From DATJLY01 sp035532935 (GTDB lineage: Bacteria > Pseudomonadota > Alphaproteobacteria > ATCC43930 > CGMCC-115725): a DNA stretch of 64,000 nucleotides. Shown in pieces: positions 15,122 to 23,728 of this stretch. Under the pieces are notes generated by a model. It was given only the letters and a program-made list of their open reading frames with translations. It was not told the DNA's origin and made no database searches. Made by a program: the position numbers and the translations under genes. The stretch is from assembly GCA_035532935.1 (NCBI GenBank), contig DATKQE010000078.1, forward strand, positions 22,523-86,522. The letters run 5' to 3'. Each line of letters opens with the position of its first letter. Positions within the stretch are counted from its first letter, which is position 1.

Positions 15122-16045
15122 CTAGCGTCGCCGCGCGATGACAACGCCGGCGACAATCGGCGTCGCGGCCAGGAGCAGCGCCGGCGTGATCGGCTCGTGC
15201 AGCAGCACGGCCGCGAGGCCGACCGCGATCACCGGCTGGGCGAATTGCAGCACCGCGACGCGGGCGATGCCGCCGCGCTCGAGTGCCCACAGCCACGATA
15301 CCAGCGCGATCACCGTCACGCCAAAGGTGAGGTGAAGCAGCGCGGCCCAGCCGGCGGCATCGAGCGAATGCCAGTGCGCGTGCGGCCAGCGCAGCGCGAT
15401 GAACGGTAGTTGCACGAGGCCGGCGAGGTTGATCGCCCAGAATGTGGCCGGCCACACGCCGATCCTGCCGCCGAGCCGTGCGCCCGCAACATAGCCGGTG
15501 CCCGCACCGAATACCGCTGCCAGGATCAGAAGATCGCCCATAAGCCGCCCGGACGTCGCCGCGCCCGTGCCGCGCGCGAGGATGAGCGCGGCCTCGCCGG
15601 CAAAGGCGAGAGCCGAGCCCAGCCACCACGCATGCCGCGGCGCGTGCCGCTCCACCACGGCGGCGCTGATCCCGGTAACGATCGGCGTCGCCGCCATGAT
15701 CAGCGCCGCATGCGAGGCCGAGGTGTGCTCGGCGCCGAGGGCGAACAGTACGGGAAAGGCGGTGAAGGTGAGGGCAGCATTGAGGACGAGAAGGATCCAG
15801 CCCTGACGGTCGCGCGGCAGGCGGAAGCGCAATGCCAGCGCCAGCGGCAGCGTCACCACGATCGCCCCGGCCGTGCGCGCCAGCCCCGCCATCAGCGGAT
15901 CGAACTCGCCGACCAGGATACGGATAGCGACCGGGGTGAAGGCGAAGAGGGTGATGGGGAACAGCGCCAGCGCCAGCACCGTGCCGGCATCCCGGTCTGC
16001 GCTCTTGGTCGTGGCCTTCAGACCGTCATCGTGCAAAACCGGCAT
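15122..16045 (-). CDS. EamA/DMT-superfamily transporter
   Basis: This is a 307-residue inner-membrane protein with ten predicted hydrophobic helices and two EamA repeats, the usual drug/metabolite transporter layout. Examples are FAFTPVAIRILVGEFDPLMA in the first half and FWAINLAGLVQLPFIALRW in the second. The ATG at 16045 places the first helix about 25 residues in; a longer N-terminus has no membrane logic. Substrate unknown. It lies 92 bases upstream of the CoA ligase operon and may be cotranscribed. Confidence 0.88.
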   Translation of the reverse strand: MPVLHDDGLKATTKSADRDAGTVLALALFPITLFAFTPVAIRILVGEFDPLMAGLARTAGAIVVTLPLALALRFRLPRDRQGWILLVLNAALTFTAFPVLFALGAEHTSASHAALIMAATPIVTGISAAVVERHAPRHAWWLGSALAFAGEAALILARGTGAATSGRLMGDLLILAAVFGAGTGYVAGARLGGRIGVWPATFWAINLAGLVQLPFIALRWPHAHWHSLDAAGWAALLHLTFGVTVIALVSWLWALERGGIARVAVLQFAQPVIAVGLAAVLLHEPITPALLLAATPIVAGVVIARRR

Positions 16046-16161
16046 GGTGCGCCACACTGCCCCGTCGCCGCGCCGTCTTGCAAGCGTCGCCCCGCGCGGG
16101 GATAGTGCGCATGCGGTTCGCCCCGGCAAGCGCGCCGCCCGAAGGAAAGGGATGGTGCCTC

Positions 16162-16383
16162 GTGGCGAACGAGAGACCGCTCACTGCCGCCGATCTCGCC
16201 CGGATCCTGCGCGTCTATCTGCGCATCGTCGACGAACTGCCGCCCGACACCGAAACCGGCTTCCTCGACGCGCAGGGACACATCCATTTCCTGCCCGATG
16301 TCGGCAAGAAGCTGCGCGCCTCGCGCGAGGCCGCGGGGCTCCTCGACCGCATCCGCAAATCCGAATCCGAAGGCGGGCGCTGA
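16162..16383 (+). CDS. Hypothetical protein, 73 aa
   Basis: I do not recognise this gene. It is a small charged soluble protein (LTAADLARILRVYLRIVDELPPD, then DAQGHIHFLPDVGKKLRASREA) that looks helical with a short beta hairpin. The GTG at 16162 follows an AAGGAAAGGG ribosome site; an ATG at 16111 is an alternative giving 90 residues. It stops one base from the convergent stop of the next gene. Coding bias looks real, but no function can be assigned. Confidence 0.55.
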   Translation: MANERPLTAADLARILRVYLRIVDELPPDTETGFLDAQGHIHFLPDVGKKLRASREAAGLLDRIRKSESEGGR

Positions 16384-16384
16384 C

Positions 16385-16810
16385 TCAGTCGCGGCGATAG
16401 GGAAAGCAGCGCGCGCGGTCGAGCACGATGCGGAAATGCTGACCGAGGGCGCGGATGGCGTCGGCGTGCTGGACATAGGGGTCGGCATTGCGCGGGCCGA
16501 CGATGATCGGCCGGAAGCCCGGATCGTCGCGCCCGCCCGGCGGCAGCATCGCCGTCACCAGCGCGTCGCCGCTGTCGTCGCGCAAGGTGAGAAACAATGG
16601 CATCTCGCGCTGAACATGCGCCTTGAGCCCGATCTCCTGCTCGATATAGATGGTCGAGGTGGGCTGATAGGTGTGGGTCGCCCGCTCCATCTCCTTGCGG
16701 AAATATTTCTCGACTGCGTGCTGCATGACGGCGGACTCGGTGGCGGCTTCGGCCTCGGTCTCGAGCCGGAACCACGTTCTGCCGCCTGGCGCGTCACAAA
16801 TGTATTTCAT
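16385..16810 (-). CDS. Hypothetical protein, 141 aa
   Basis: I do not recognise this gene. The 141-residue protein has an N-terminal MKYICDAPGGRTWFRLETEAEA motif followed by a helix ending HAVEKYFRKEMERATH, and a C-terminal half of alternating strands. No signal peptide or membrane segment is visible. It is convergent with the 73-residue hypothetical gene, separated by one base. A real product is likely from length, codon use and clear boundaries. Confidence 0.6.
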   Translation of the reverse strand: MKYICDAPGGRTWFRLETEAEAATESAVMQHAVEKYFRKEMERATHTYQPTSTIYIEQEIGLKAHVQREMPLFLTLRDDSGDALVTAMLPPGGRDDPGFRPIIVGPRNADPYVQHADAIRALGQHFRIVLDRARCFPYRRD

Positions 16811-16878
16811 GCGTCCCCACTACGAATGCGGCAGTGAAAAATCTTGATCCGACGTCGTGCGCTGTCAAGACCGTTCCG

Positions 16879-17919
16879 TCAATTTTTGCCGCGGCCGATT
16901 TGATGGCGGATTGCCGCGACGAGAGCATCGACCTCGTCCGCCGCGGTCGCGAACGACGTGACGAGCCGGATGCAGCGCGCGTTCGCGCCGCCCCAGCGGT
17001 AGAATTTGAATCCCTGGGCGGCGAGCGCGACGATGACCGGCTCGGGCAGCTCGACGAAGACCTCGTTGGCCTCGACCGGATGGCGGAGACGCGCGCCGTC
17101 GATGCGGACGAGCGCTGCGGCGAGTCGCGCCGCCATGGCGTTGCTGTGACGCGCGTTGCGCAGCCACAGCCCGTCCTCGAGATAGGCCTCGAGCTGCGCC
17201 GCGAGAAAGCGCATCTTCGACACGAGGTGGCCGCCGCGCTTGCGGCGATAGCCGAAGTCGCGGGCGCGGTCGGGATCGAAGAAGATCACCGCCTCGGCGG
17301 CGAGCGCGCCGTTCTTGGTCGCGCCGAACGACAGCGCATCGACGCCGACGCGCCAGGTGATGTCGGCCGGCGTGCAGCCCAGTGCCGCAACCGCATTGCC
17401 GAAGCGCGCGCCGTCGACGTGAAGCAAGAGCCGCTCGCGCCGGGCGAACTCGCCCATCGAGGCGAGTTCGGCGGCGGCATAGACGGCGCCGGCTTCGGTC
17501 GATTGGCTGAGGCTGATCGCCGCGGGCTGCGCATGATGAACGAAGCCGCGTTCGGTCAGGCGCGCGGCGATACCGGCGGGCGTGATCTTGGCGTGCTCGC
17601 CGGCGACACCGATGAGCTTGGCGCCGCCGGTGAAAAATTCCGGCGCGCCGCATTCGTCGACCGCGATATGGGCGTCCTCGTGGCAATAGACGATGCCCCA
17701 GGGCGGTGTCAGCGCGGCCAGCGCCAAGGCATTGGCGGCGGTGCCGGTGGCGACCGGAAAGACCGCGACCTCGCGCTCGAACAAGGCGGCGAAGCGGCGC
17801 TCGAGCCGCGCCGTCACGTCGTCGGCGCCATAGGCGGTGGCCGGCCCGCGATTGACGGCTTCGAGCGCGGCGAGGATTTCGGGTGACGCGCCGGCGGCAT
17901 TGTCGCTGCTGAAATCCAT
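16879..17919 (-). CDS. Low-specificity L-threonine aldolase family
   Basis: This PLP enzyme cleaves L-threonine or related beta-hydroxy amino acids to glycine and an aldehyde. It has 346 residues. The fold-type I features are HEDAHI (histidine stacking on PLP), LHVDGARFGNAVAALG (Asp to the pyridine nitrogen) and the Schiff-base lysine in SFGATKNGA. The ATG at 17919 is preceded by AAGGAGACA. It is divergent from the TauD gene. The name is family-level; L-allo-threonine or phenylserine aldolase activity is equally possible. Confidence 0.9.
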   Translation of the reverse strand: MDFSSDNAAGASPEILAALEAVNRGPATAYGADDVTARLERRFAALFEREVAVFPVATGTAANALALAALTPPWGIVYCHEDAHIAVDECGAPEFFTGGAKLIGVAGEHAKITPAGIAARLTERGFVHHAQPAAISLSQSTEAGAVYAAAELASMGEFARRERLLLHVDGARFGNAVAALGCTPADITWRVGVDALSFGATKNGALAAEAVIFFDPDRARDFGYRRKRGGHLVSKMRFLAAQLEAYLEDGLWLRNARHSNAMAARLAAALVRIDGARLRHPVEANEVFVELPEPVIVALAAQGFKFYRWGGANARCIRLVTSFATAADEVDALVAAIRHQIGRGKN

Positions 17920-18037
17920 CTTGTCTCCTTGGCCCGCGGCGCGATCATAGGCCGCACGCGCCGCCCCTGCGAGGTCGCAGGATGCGCTTGCGGTGCCGAT
18001 CCTCCCGCCGTTAAATCGACGCGGAGGAGAGAGAACC

Positions 18038-18871
18038 ATGGAAATCCGTCCGCTGTCGCCGGCGATCGGCGTCGAGATCATGGGCGTCGATCTGGCCGCG
18101 CCGATTGACGACGCCGACTTCGCCCGCATCCGCCGCGCCTGGGAAGAGAACTGCATCGCACTTTTCCGCGGGCAGCACCTCGATGAGGACCAGCAGGTGA
18201 ATTTCGCCGCCCGCTTCGGCCCGCTCGGCCGGGTGGTGAACGAGAGCGATCCCTTGAAGCTCGGCCATAATCCGGCGGTGCTCTACGTCTCGAACGTCCG
18301 CGTCGACGGCAAGCTTACGGGCATCCTGCCGGATGGCGAAATGTTCTTCCATTCCGACACGTGCTATCTGGAGCGGCCGGCGATGGCGTCCATGCTCTAT
18401 GCCATGGAGATCCCGTCGCGCGGCGGCAACACGCTCTATGCCAACGGCTTCCGCGCCTACGAAGCCTTGCCCGAAGAGATGAAGCGCCGGCTTGGCGCCT
18501 GCCGTGCGCTCAACGTCTATGACTATGCCGGCAATCCGACCCATCGCGCGGCGTCGCTGCCGGCGGACGTCAAGCAATATGCCCATCCGGTGTTCCGCAC
18601 CCATCCGCCGACCGGGCGCAAGTCGCTCTACGTCAACCGGCTGATGACCTGGTCGGTCCTCGACCTCGAGCCCACGGACAGCGCCGCGACGCTCGAATTC
18701 CTGTTCGATCACCAGGAGCGGCCGGAATTCGTCTACGAGCACGAATGGCGGCCCGGCGACGTCGTCCTGTGGGACAACCGCTCCTGCCTGCACGCGCGCA
18801 GCGATTTCGATCCGAACGAGCGCCGCCGCCTGCGCCGCGTGACGATGCTGGGCGAGAAGCCCTACGCCTGA
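18038..18871 (+). CDS. TauD/TfdA-family Fe(II)/2-oxoglutarate dioxygenase
   Basis: This is a 277-residue non-heme iron dioxygenase. The facial triad is complete: H105 and D107 in FFHSDTCYL and H252 in SCLHARSDF, with R267 for the 2-oxoglutarate carboxylate. Similar proteins hydroxylate sulfonates, phenoxyacetates or other small acids; the substrate here is unknown. The ATG at 18038 has a strong GGAGGAG site. It is convergent with the quinone reductase gene downstream. Confidence 0.93.
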   Translation: MEIRPLSPAIGVEIMGVDLAAPIDDADFARIRRAWEENCIALFRGQHLDEDQQVNFAARFGPLGRVVNESDPLKLGHNPAVLYVSNVRVDGKLTGILPDGEMFFHSDTCYLERPAMASMLYAMEIPSRGGNTLYANGFRAYEALPEEMKRRLGACRALNVYDYAGNPTHRAASLPADVKQYAHPVFRTHPPTGRKSLYVNRLMTWSVLDLEPTDSAATLEFLFDHQERPEFVYEHEWRPGDVVLWDNRSCLHARSDFDPNERRRLRRVTMLGEKPYA

Positions 18872-18881
18872 GGCAAGGCGG

Positions 18882-19859
18882 CTAGGGCACCAGCACGCTC
18901 GAGCCGGTGGTCGTGCGCGCCTCGAGATCGCGGTGCGCCTGGGCGACATCCGCGAGGCGATAGGTCTGGTTGAGCTGGATCTTGATGGCGCCGCTCGCCA
19001 CCGCGTCCCACAGCGCGCGGGCGGCGGTGCGGTATTCCTCTGGCGTGATGTTGTAATGCACCATGCTGGCGCGGGTGAGGAAGATCGAGCCCTTGTTCAT
19101 CAGCGTGTGCGGATCGACCGGCGGCACCCGCCCCGACGCCTCGCCGAAGCAGACGAGATAGCCGCGCGGCTTGAGGCAATCCATCGAGCCCTCGAACGTG
19201 TCCTTGCCGACCGCGTCGAACACCACCGGAACGCCGGCGCCGCCGGTGAGCGCGCGCACGCGCTCGGGAAACTTCTCCCGCGTATAGAGGATGGTGTGGT
19301 CGCAGCCATGAGCACGCGCGAGCGCCGCCTTCGCCTCGGTGCTGACCGTGCCGATGACGGTGGCGCCCAGATGCTTCGCCCATTGGCACAGGATAAGGCC
19401 GACCCCGCCCGCCGCGGCATGGACGAGGATGGTCTCGCCCGGCTTCACCGGATAGGCGCGGCGAATGAGATATTCGGCGGTGAGCCCCTTGTTGAAGACG
19501 GCCACCGCCTCGCGCTCGCCGATCCCGCCGGGAATGGGGAAGGCGCGATCGGCGGCGATGAGCCGCTCGTCGCAATAGGCGCCGGGCTGGCCGGAATAAA
19601 CCACGCGGTCGCCGGGCTTGATCCCGCTCACGCCGGTGCCGATGTCGACCACCACGCCGGCTCCTTCCTGGCCCAGGATCGCGGGCAAGGGCAGGCGCAG
19701 GGGATAGGCGCCGCTGCGGTGATAGGTGTCGAGGAAGTTGAGCCCGCATGCCGTCTGCTTGATGCGCACCTGGCCCGGCCCGGGTGCGGGGACCGCGATC
19801 TCGTCCGCGACGAACACGTCCGGGTCGCCGATCCGGTGAATCCGCATCGCCATCGCCAT
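18882..19859 (-). CDS. NADPH:quinone oxidoreductase (zinc-free MDR family)
   Basis: This 325-residue medium-chain reductase reduces quinones or enones with NADPH. It lacks the zinc-binding cysteines of alcohol dehydrogenases. The N-terminal GroES-like domain has GLNFLDTYHRSGAYP and GQEGAGVV; the nucleotide fold has VHAAAGGVGLILCQWAK; the C-terminus has MVHYNITPEEY. The ATG at 19859 follows GGAGCAG. It lies 14 bases downstream of the arylmalonate-decarboxylase-like gene and is probably cotranscribed with it. Confidence 0.93.
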   Translation of the reverse strand: MAMAMRIHRIGDPDVFVADEIAVPAPGPGQVRIKQTACGLNFLDTYHRSGAYPLRLPLPAILGQEGAGVVVDIGTGVSGIKPGDRVVYSGQPGAYCDERLIAADRAFPIPGGIGEREAVAVFNKGLTAEYLIRRAYPVKPGETILVHAAAGGVGLILCQWAKHLGATVIGTVSTEAKAALARAHGCDHTILYTREKFPERVRALTGGAGVPVVFDAVGKDTFEGSMDCLKPRGYLVCFGEASGRVPPVDPHTLMNKGSIFLTRASMVHYNITPEEYRTAARALWDAVASGAIKIQLNQTYRLADVAQAHRDLEARTTTGSSVLVP

Positions 19860-19873
19860 GGGCTGCTCCCTCG

Positions 19874-20617
19874 TCAGTGCCGTTCGAGCAGCGGGCCGAA
19901 CCCCGCCACCTTGTCCGCGATGCCCGAGGCGCGCAGCGCGTCCCAATAGATCGCGGTGTTGATCGCGACGACGGGCTTGCCGAGCCAGCGCTCCGCCTCG
20001 GGCGCGAGCCGCGCCATGGCGAGGTTGGTGCCGACCTGGATGATCGCGTCGATCCCGGGCCCGTCGACGGCGCGGATCGCGTCGCGCAATTGCGCCTCGC
20101 TCACATGGGCGATGAGCACCGGGCTCGCGCATTTGAGGCCGACGAGCTTCGCCACCTCGAATCCGGCCTCGGCGAAGAACTGCGCGACGTTGCGGTCGCC
20201 GACCGGAAAATAGGGCGTGACCACGCCGATCCGCCGCGCGCCCAGCAGCTTGAGCGCCTTTTCGCTCGCCTCGGCGCCCATCGACACGGCCAGCCCGGTG
20301 TGCTGCTCGAGCTCGGCCTTGAGCTTCCGCGACAGCGCATAGCCGCCCCAGAACGTCTCGACCGAGATGCCGAGCACGATCCGGTCGGGCTCGCAGGTCA
20401 TGACGCTGTCGACCGCCTCGATCTGGCCCGCGGCGATGTGATCGACGAGGCGCGCGAAATCGTCGTCGTTGTTGAGCGCCATGTTGGGGATGCGGATGCG
20501 GCTGATGTGATTGGTCACGCCGGGCGGTCGCATGGCGTCGAACTCGGGCTGCACCGAGGTGTTGGTGGACGGGATCAGCACGCCGAGCTTGGCGCGCCAG
20601 CCGAGGGAATCGGTCAC
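19874..20617 (-). CDS. Maleate isomerase / arylmalonate decarboxylase-fold protein
   Basis: This Asp/Glu racemase superfamily protein has 247 residues. The N-terminus LGVLIPSTNTSVQPEFDAM and the central RRIGVVTPYFP are typical of the maleate isomerase/arylmalonate decarboxylase group. The first catalytic cysteine is present (C75 in VMTCEPDRIV). At the second position, where maleate isomerases have S-C-T-N, this protein has V-G196-T-N. It is therefore a single-cysteine variant and probably not a classical two-cysteine isomerase or racemase. The GTG start follows GAGGAGG. It is divergent from the DpgC-like gene, sharing a 112-base intergenic region. Confidence 0.82.
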   Translation of the reverse strand: MTDSLGWRAKLGVLIPSTNTSVQPEFDAMRPPGVTNHISRIRIPNMALNNDDDFARLVDHIAAGQIEAVDSVMTCEPDRIVLGISVETFWGGYALSRKLKAELEQHTGLAVSMGAEASEKALKLLGARRIGVVTPYFPVGDRNVAQFFAEAGFEVAKLVGLKCASPVLIAHVSEAQLRDAIRAVDGPGIDAIIQVGTNLAMARLAPEAERWLGKPVVAINTAIYWDALRASGIADKVAGFGPLLERH

Positions 20618-20729
20618 CTCTGCCTCCTCTTGCTTGCCGCGCCATCCTAGCAGGAAAGCGGCGGGCGAGGCGTGTGCGTCGCCGGGCGCTATGCTATCAG
20701 AACCGGGTTCGCCGATCAGGGAGGAGACC

Positions 20730-22133
20730 ATGACGCTGACCGAGCCGCCCGCGCCGGATGTGCTGCGGCGCGCGGGACTTCCGGCCGAGGACGCGGGCCC
20801 GTGGCTGGCGGCCGCGCCGGCGGCGAGTGGCGATTTCGCGCGCGACCGCGACGCGTTCGGGCAATTCTGGCGCCAGGGCGACGCGCTGCGCGACCGCCTG
20901 CCGCCGAAGCCCAGGCGCGGCGCGGCCGAGGCGGCGGCGGCCGATCTCATCCTGCGGCGCGGCCGCGCGGCGCGGGAGTGCTTTCTCGCCGCGCATGCCG
21001 GGGGCATCTATCGCGCGCTCACCGCCGATCTCTCATCCTTCGTCCGGGTCGAGCGGCTGGTCTTTGACGCGGCGCGTCTGGTGCCGGGGCTCGCGCCCTC
21101 AGAGGCGGCGGTTTCGCGCGAAAATGGCCTCGCGCAGCGCGACAAGGACGGCGTCGAGATCGACCAGGGCATCCTGCTCGCCCGCATCCTGGCCGATCCT
21201 GCCGCCGGCATGCATCTCTGCCATGCGATGCTGCTGCCGCGGCCGGAGGCGCTCGAGCGCCTGCCCGAATTCGCCGCGGCCGGGACGGTCGATCTCGGCG
21301 CCGCGACGGCGACGCGCACGGGCAAGGCCGCGACCGTCGTCATGCGCAACCCGCGGTTTCTCAATGCCGAGGACGAGACCACGCTCGATGTGCAGGAGAC
21401 CGCCGTCGATCTCGCCGTCCTCGACCGCGCCAGCGAGATCGCGGTGCTGCACGGCGGCGAGGTCGCGCATCCGAAATGGCGCGGGCGCCGCGTGCTCTCG
21501 AGCGGCATCAACCTCACCCATCTCTATCACGGCAAGGTGTCCTATCTCTGGTACATCCGGCGCGACATGGGCCTCGTCAACAAGCTCTATCGCGGCGTGG
21601 CGTCGCCCGCGGCCGATCCCGACGAGATGTTCGGCGGCACGGTCGAGAAGCCGTGGATCGCCGCGGTCGACGGGTTCGCGATCGGCGGCGGCTGTCAGCT
21701 CCTTTTGGTGATGGACTACGTGCTTGCAGCATCCGATGCCTATCTGACGCTGCCGGCGCGCAAGGAGGGGATCATTCCCGGCGCCGCCAATCTGCGCCTC
21801 GGGCGCTTCACCGGCGGAAGGATCGCGCGCCAGGCGATCCTCTATGGCCGGCGGCTCGACTGCGACAGCGACGCAGGGCGCCTCGTCTGCGACGAGATTG
21901 CGCCGGCCGACGCGATGGACGCGGCGCTCGCCGGCGTGGTCGAGAACTTTACCAGCTCGGGCGTGGTGAGCGCCGCCGGCAACCGCCGCGCGCTGCGCCT
22001 GGGCGAGGAGCCGCTCGACCTCTTCCGCCGCTACATGGCGGTCTATGCGCGCGAGCAGGCGTCCTGCCATTTCAGCCCCGCCCTCATCGCCAATCTCGAG
22101 CGCCACTGGAACGCGCAGCAGCGCCGGGCGTGA
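20730..22133 (+). CDS. DpgC-type crotonase-fold oxygenase
   Basis: DpgC of glycopeptide antibiotic pathways is a cofactor-free dioxygenase that turns 3,5-dihydroxyphenylacetyl-CoA into the arylglyoxylate. This 467-residue protein matches it through the whole length. There is an N-terminal helical domain (about 1-185, including GVEIDQGILLARILADPAAG and LERLPEFAAAGTVDLG), then the crotonase core (about 190-425) with SSGINLTHL and KPWIAAVDGFAIGGGCQLLL. Q323 in GGGCQ corresponds to the active-site glutamine of DpgC, and KEGIIPGAANLRLGR is strongly conserved. An ordinary enoyl-CoA hydratase would be about 260 residues. GGGAGGAG precedes the ATG. No DpgA/B/D genes are nearby, so it is not part of a dihydroxyphenylglycine cluster. 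Confidence 0.88.
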   Translation: MTLTEPPAPDVLRRAGLPAEDAGPWLAAAPAASGDFARDRDAFGQFWRQGDALRDRLPPKPRRGAAEAAAADLILRRGRAARECFLAAHAGGIYRALTADLSSFVRVERLVFDAARLVPGLAPSEAAVSRENGLAQRDKDGVEIDQGILLARILADPAAGMHLCHAMLLPRPEALERLPEFAAAGTVDLGAATATRTGKAATVVMRNPRFLNAEDETTLDVQETAVDLAVLDRASEIAVLHGGEVAHPKWRGRRVLSSGINLTHLYHGKVSYLWYIRRDMGLVNKLYRGVASPAADPDEMFGGTVEKPWIAAVDGFAIGGGCQLLLVMDYVLAASDAYLTLPARKEGIIPGAANLRLGRFTGGRIARQAILYGRRLDCDSDAGRLVCDEIAPADAMDAALAGVVENFTSSGVVSAAGNRRALRLGEEPLDLFRRYMAVYAREQASCHFSPALIANLERHWNAQQRRA

Positions 22134-22328
22134 GCGGCGCCGGGGCCGTGAAGTCAATAAGTGCCAGCCCGCAAGGCCCGAGCGGGTTCTGCTAACGCGT
22201 GGGAATCGGGCGTTCCGCCTCATCGCTTCGGTGACGCTTTTGTGCCAGATTCCGCTCTCGGGCGCTCCTCGTCCAACGGCCCCTTCCGGTCGAGAGCGGG
22301 CGCTCCCAGCTGCTCATGCGCACACGCC
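22134..22328. other. Intergenic spacer between DpgC-like gene and paaK
   Basis: A 195-base spacer between convergent genes. It contains two copies of GGGCGCTCC and two of GTGCCAG but no convincing hairpin with a T-run, promoter or reading frame. I see no assignable function. Confidence 0.5.
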
Positions 22329-23651
22329 CTAACCGTCCTTCGCACGCAAATCGACGACGCGCCGCGCCTTGCCGATCGAGCGTTCGATTGTGCCGGGCTC
22401 CAGCACTTCCACCTCGGCGGTGACGCCGATCCGCGACTTGATGCGATGGGCGAGATCGTGGCGCGCGGCGGCGCGCGCGGTTGCATCCGCCGCATCGGGC
22501 CGCGCCTCGACCCGCACCGTCATCGCATCGAGCCGCGCCTCGCGCCTGAGCTCGATCTGGAAATGCGGCGCGAGGCGCGGGTCGCCCAGGATCATCTCCT
22601 CGATCTGCGTCGGAAACAGATTGACCCCGCGCAGGATGATCATGTCGTCCGTGCGGCCGGTGACCTTCTCCATCCGCCGCATCGTCCGCGCCGTGCCGGG
22701 CAGGAGCCGCGTCAGGTCGCGGGTGCGATAGCGGATGACCGGCATCGCCTCCTTGGTGAGCGAGGTGAAGACCAGCTCGCCGCGCGCGCCGTCGGGCAGG
22801 ACCTGCCCCGTCGCCGGGTCGATCACCTCGGGATAGAAGTGATCCTCCCACACATGGAGCCCGTCTTTGGTTTCGATGCATTCATTGGCGACGCCGGGGC
22901 CGATCACCTCGGACAGGCCGTACATGTCGACCGCATCCATGTCGAAGCGGTCCTCGATCTCGGCGCGCATCGCGTTGGTCCAGGGCTCGGCGCCGAAAAT
23001 GCCGATCTTGAGCGAGCTGCGGCGCGGATCGATGCCCTGGGCGCGGAACCCGTCGAGGATCGCCAGCATGTAGCTCGGCGTCACCATGATGATGTCGGGC
23101 GCGAAATCGACGATGAGCTGCACCTGGCGCTCGGTCATGCCGCCGGAGACGGGGATCACGGTGCAGCCGAGCCGCTCGGCGCCGTAATGCGCGCCGAGCC
23201 CGCCGGTGAACAGGCCATAGCCGTAGGCGACGTGGACCTTCATGCCCGGCCGGCCGCCGCTCGCGCGGATGCTGCGGGCGACCAGGTCGGACCAGGTGTC
23301 GAGGTCGCGCGCGGTATAGCCGACCACGGTGGGCTTGCCGGTCGTGCCCGAGGACGCATGCAGCCGCGCGATCTGCGCCGGCGGCACCGCGAACATGCCG
23401 AAGGGATAGTTGGCGCGCAGATCGTCCTTGGTGGTGAACGGAAACCTGGCGAGGTCGTCGAGGCGGCGGAGCGAATCGGGGCTGACGCAAGCGGCGTCGA
23501 AGCTGCGGCGGTAATGCGGCACGTGCTCATAGGCCCGGCGCAGCGATCCTTTCAGCCGTTCGAGCTGCAGCGCCGCCAGCGCGTCGCGCGAGGCGGTTTC
23601 GATCGGCTCGAGTTCCTCCTTGGCCGGCGCGCGCAGGACAAGCTTGCCCAT
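22329..23651 (-). CDS. paaK: Phenylacetate-CoA ligase (PaaK type)
   Basis: This AMP-forming ligase of 440 residues, the standard PaaK length, makes arylacetyl-CoA. It has the P-loop SSGTTGKPTVVGYT (about 100-113), YGYGLFTGGLGAHYGAE, FGAEPW, MYGLSEVIGPG and the C-terminal RGVNLFPTQIEE. The start ATG at 23651 follows GGGAGGAAG. It is convergent with the DpgC-like gene across 195 bases. No paaABCDE ring-epoxidase genes are present in the window, so its product may go to DpgC instead (inference). Benzoate or hydroxyphenylacetate specificity cannot be excluded. Confidence 0.92.
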   Translation of the reverse strand: MGKLVLRAPAKEELEPIETASRDALAALQLERLKGSLRRAYEHVPHYRRSFDAACVSPDSLRRLDDLARFPFTTKDDLRANYPFGMFAVPPAQIARLHASSGTTGKPTVVGYTARDLDTWSDLVARSIRASGGRPGMKVHVAYGYGLFTGGLGAHYGAERLGCTVIPVSGGMTERQVQLIVDFAPDIIMVTPSYMLAILDGFRAQGIDPRRSSLKIGIFGAEPWTNAMRAEIEDRFDMDAVDMYGLSEVIGPGVANECIETKDGLHVWEDHFYPEVIDPATGQVLPDGARGELVFTSLTKEAMPVIRYRTRDLTRLLPGTARTMRRMEKVTGRTDDMIILRGVNLFPTQIEEMILGDPRLAPHFQIELRREARLDAMTVRVEARPDAADATARAAARHDLAHRIKSRIGVTAEVEVLEPGTIERSIGKARRVVDLRAKDG

Positions 23652-23728
23652 TCGCTTCCTCCCTCGGGCGGGTTCGGCATGGTAGTCTCGGTGCGCAAGG
23701 ACGTGAAGCGCGGCGGGAGGAGCGGTCG

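Noticed and set aside
19874..20617. Naming the protein maleate isomerase
   Set aside because: The second catalytic cysteine is glycine, so the two-cysteine mechanism is not supported.
22134..22328. Short repeated motifs (GGGCGCTCC, GTGCCAG) as a mobile or regulatory element
   Set aside because: Only two copies each, too short and common in GC-rich DNA; no inverted ends or conserved structure.
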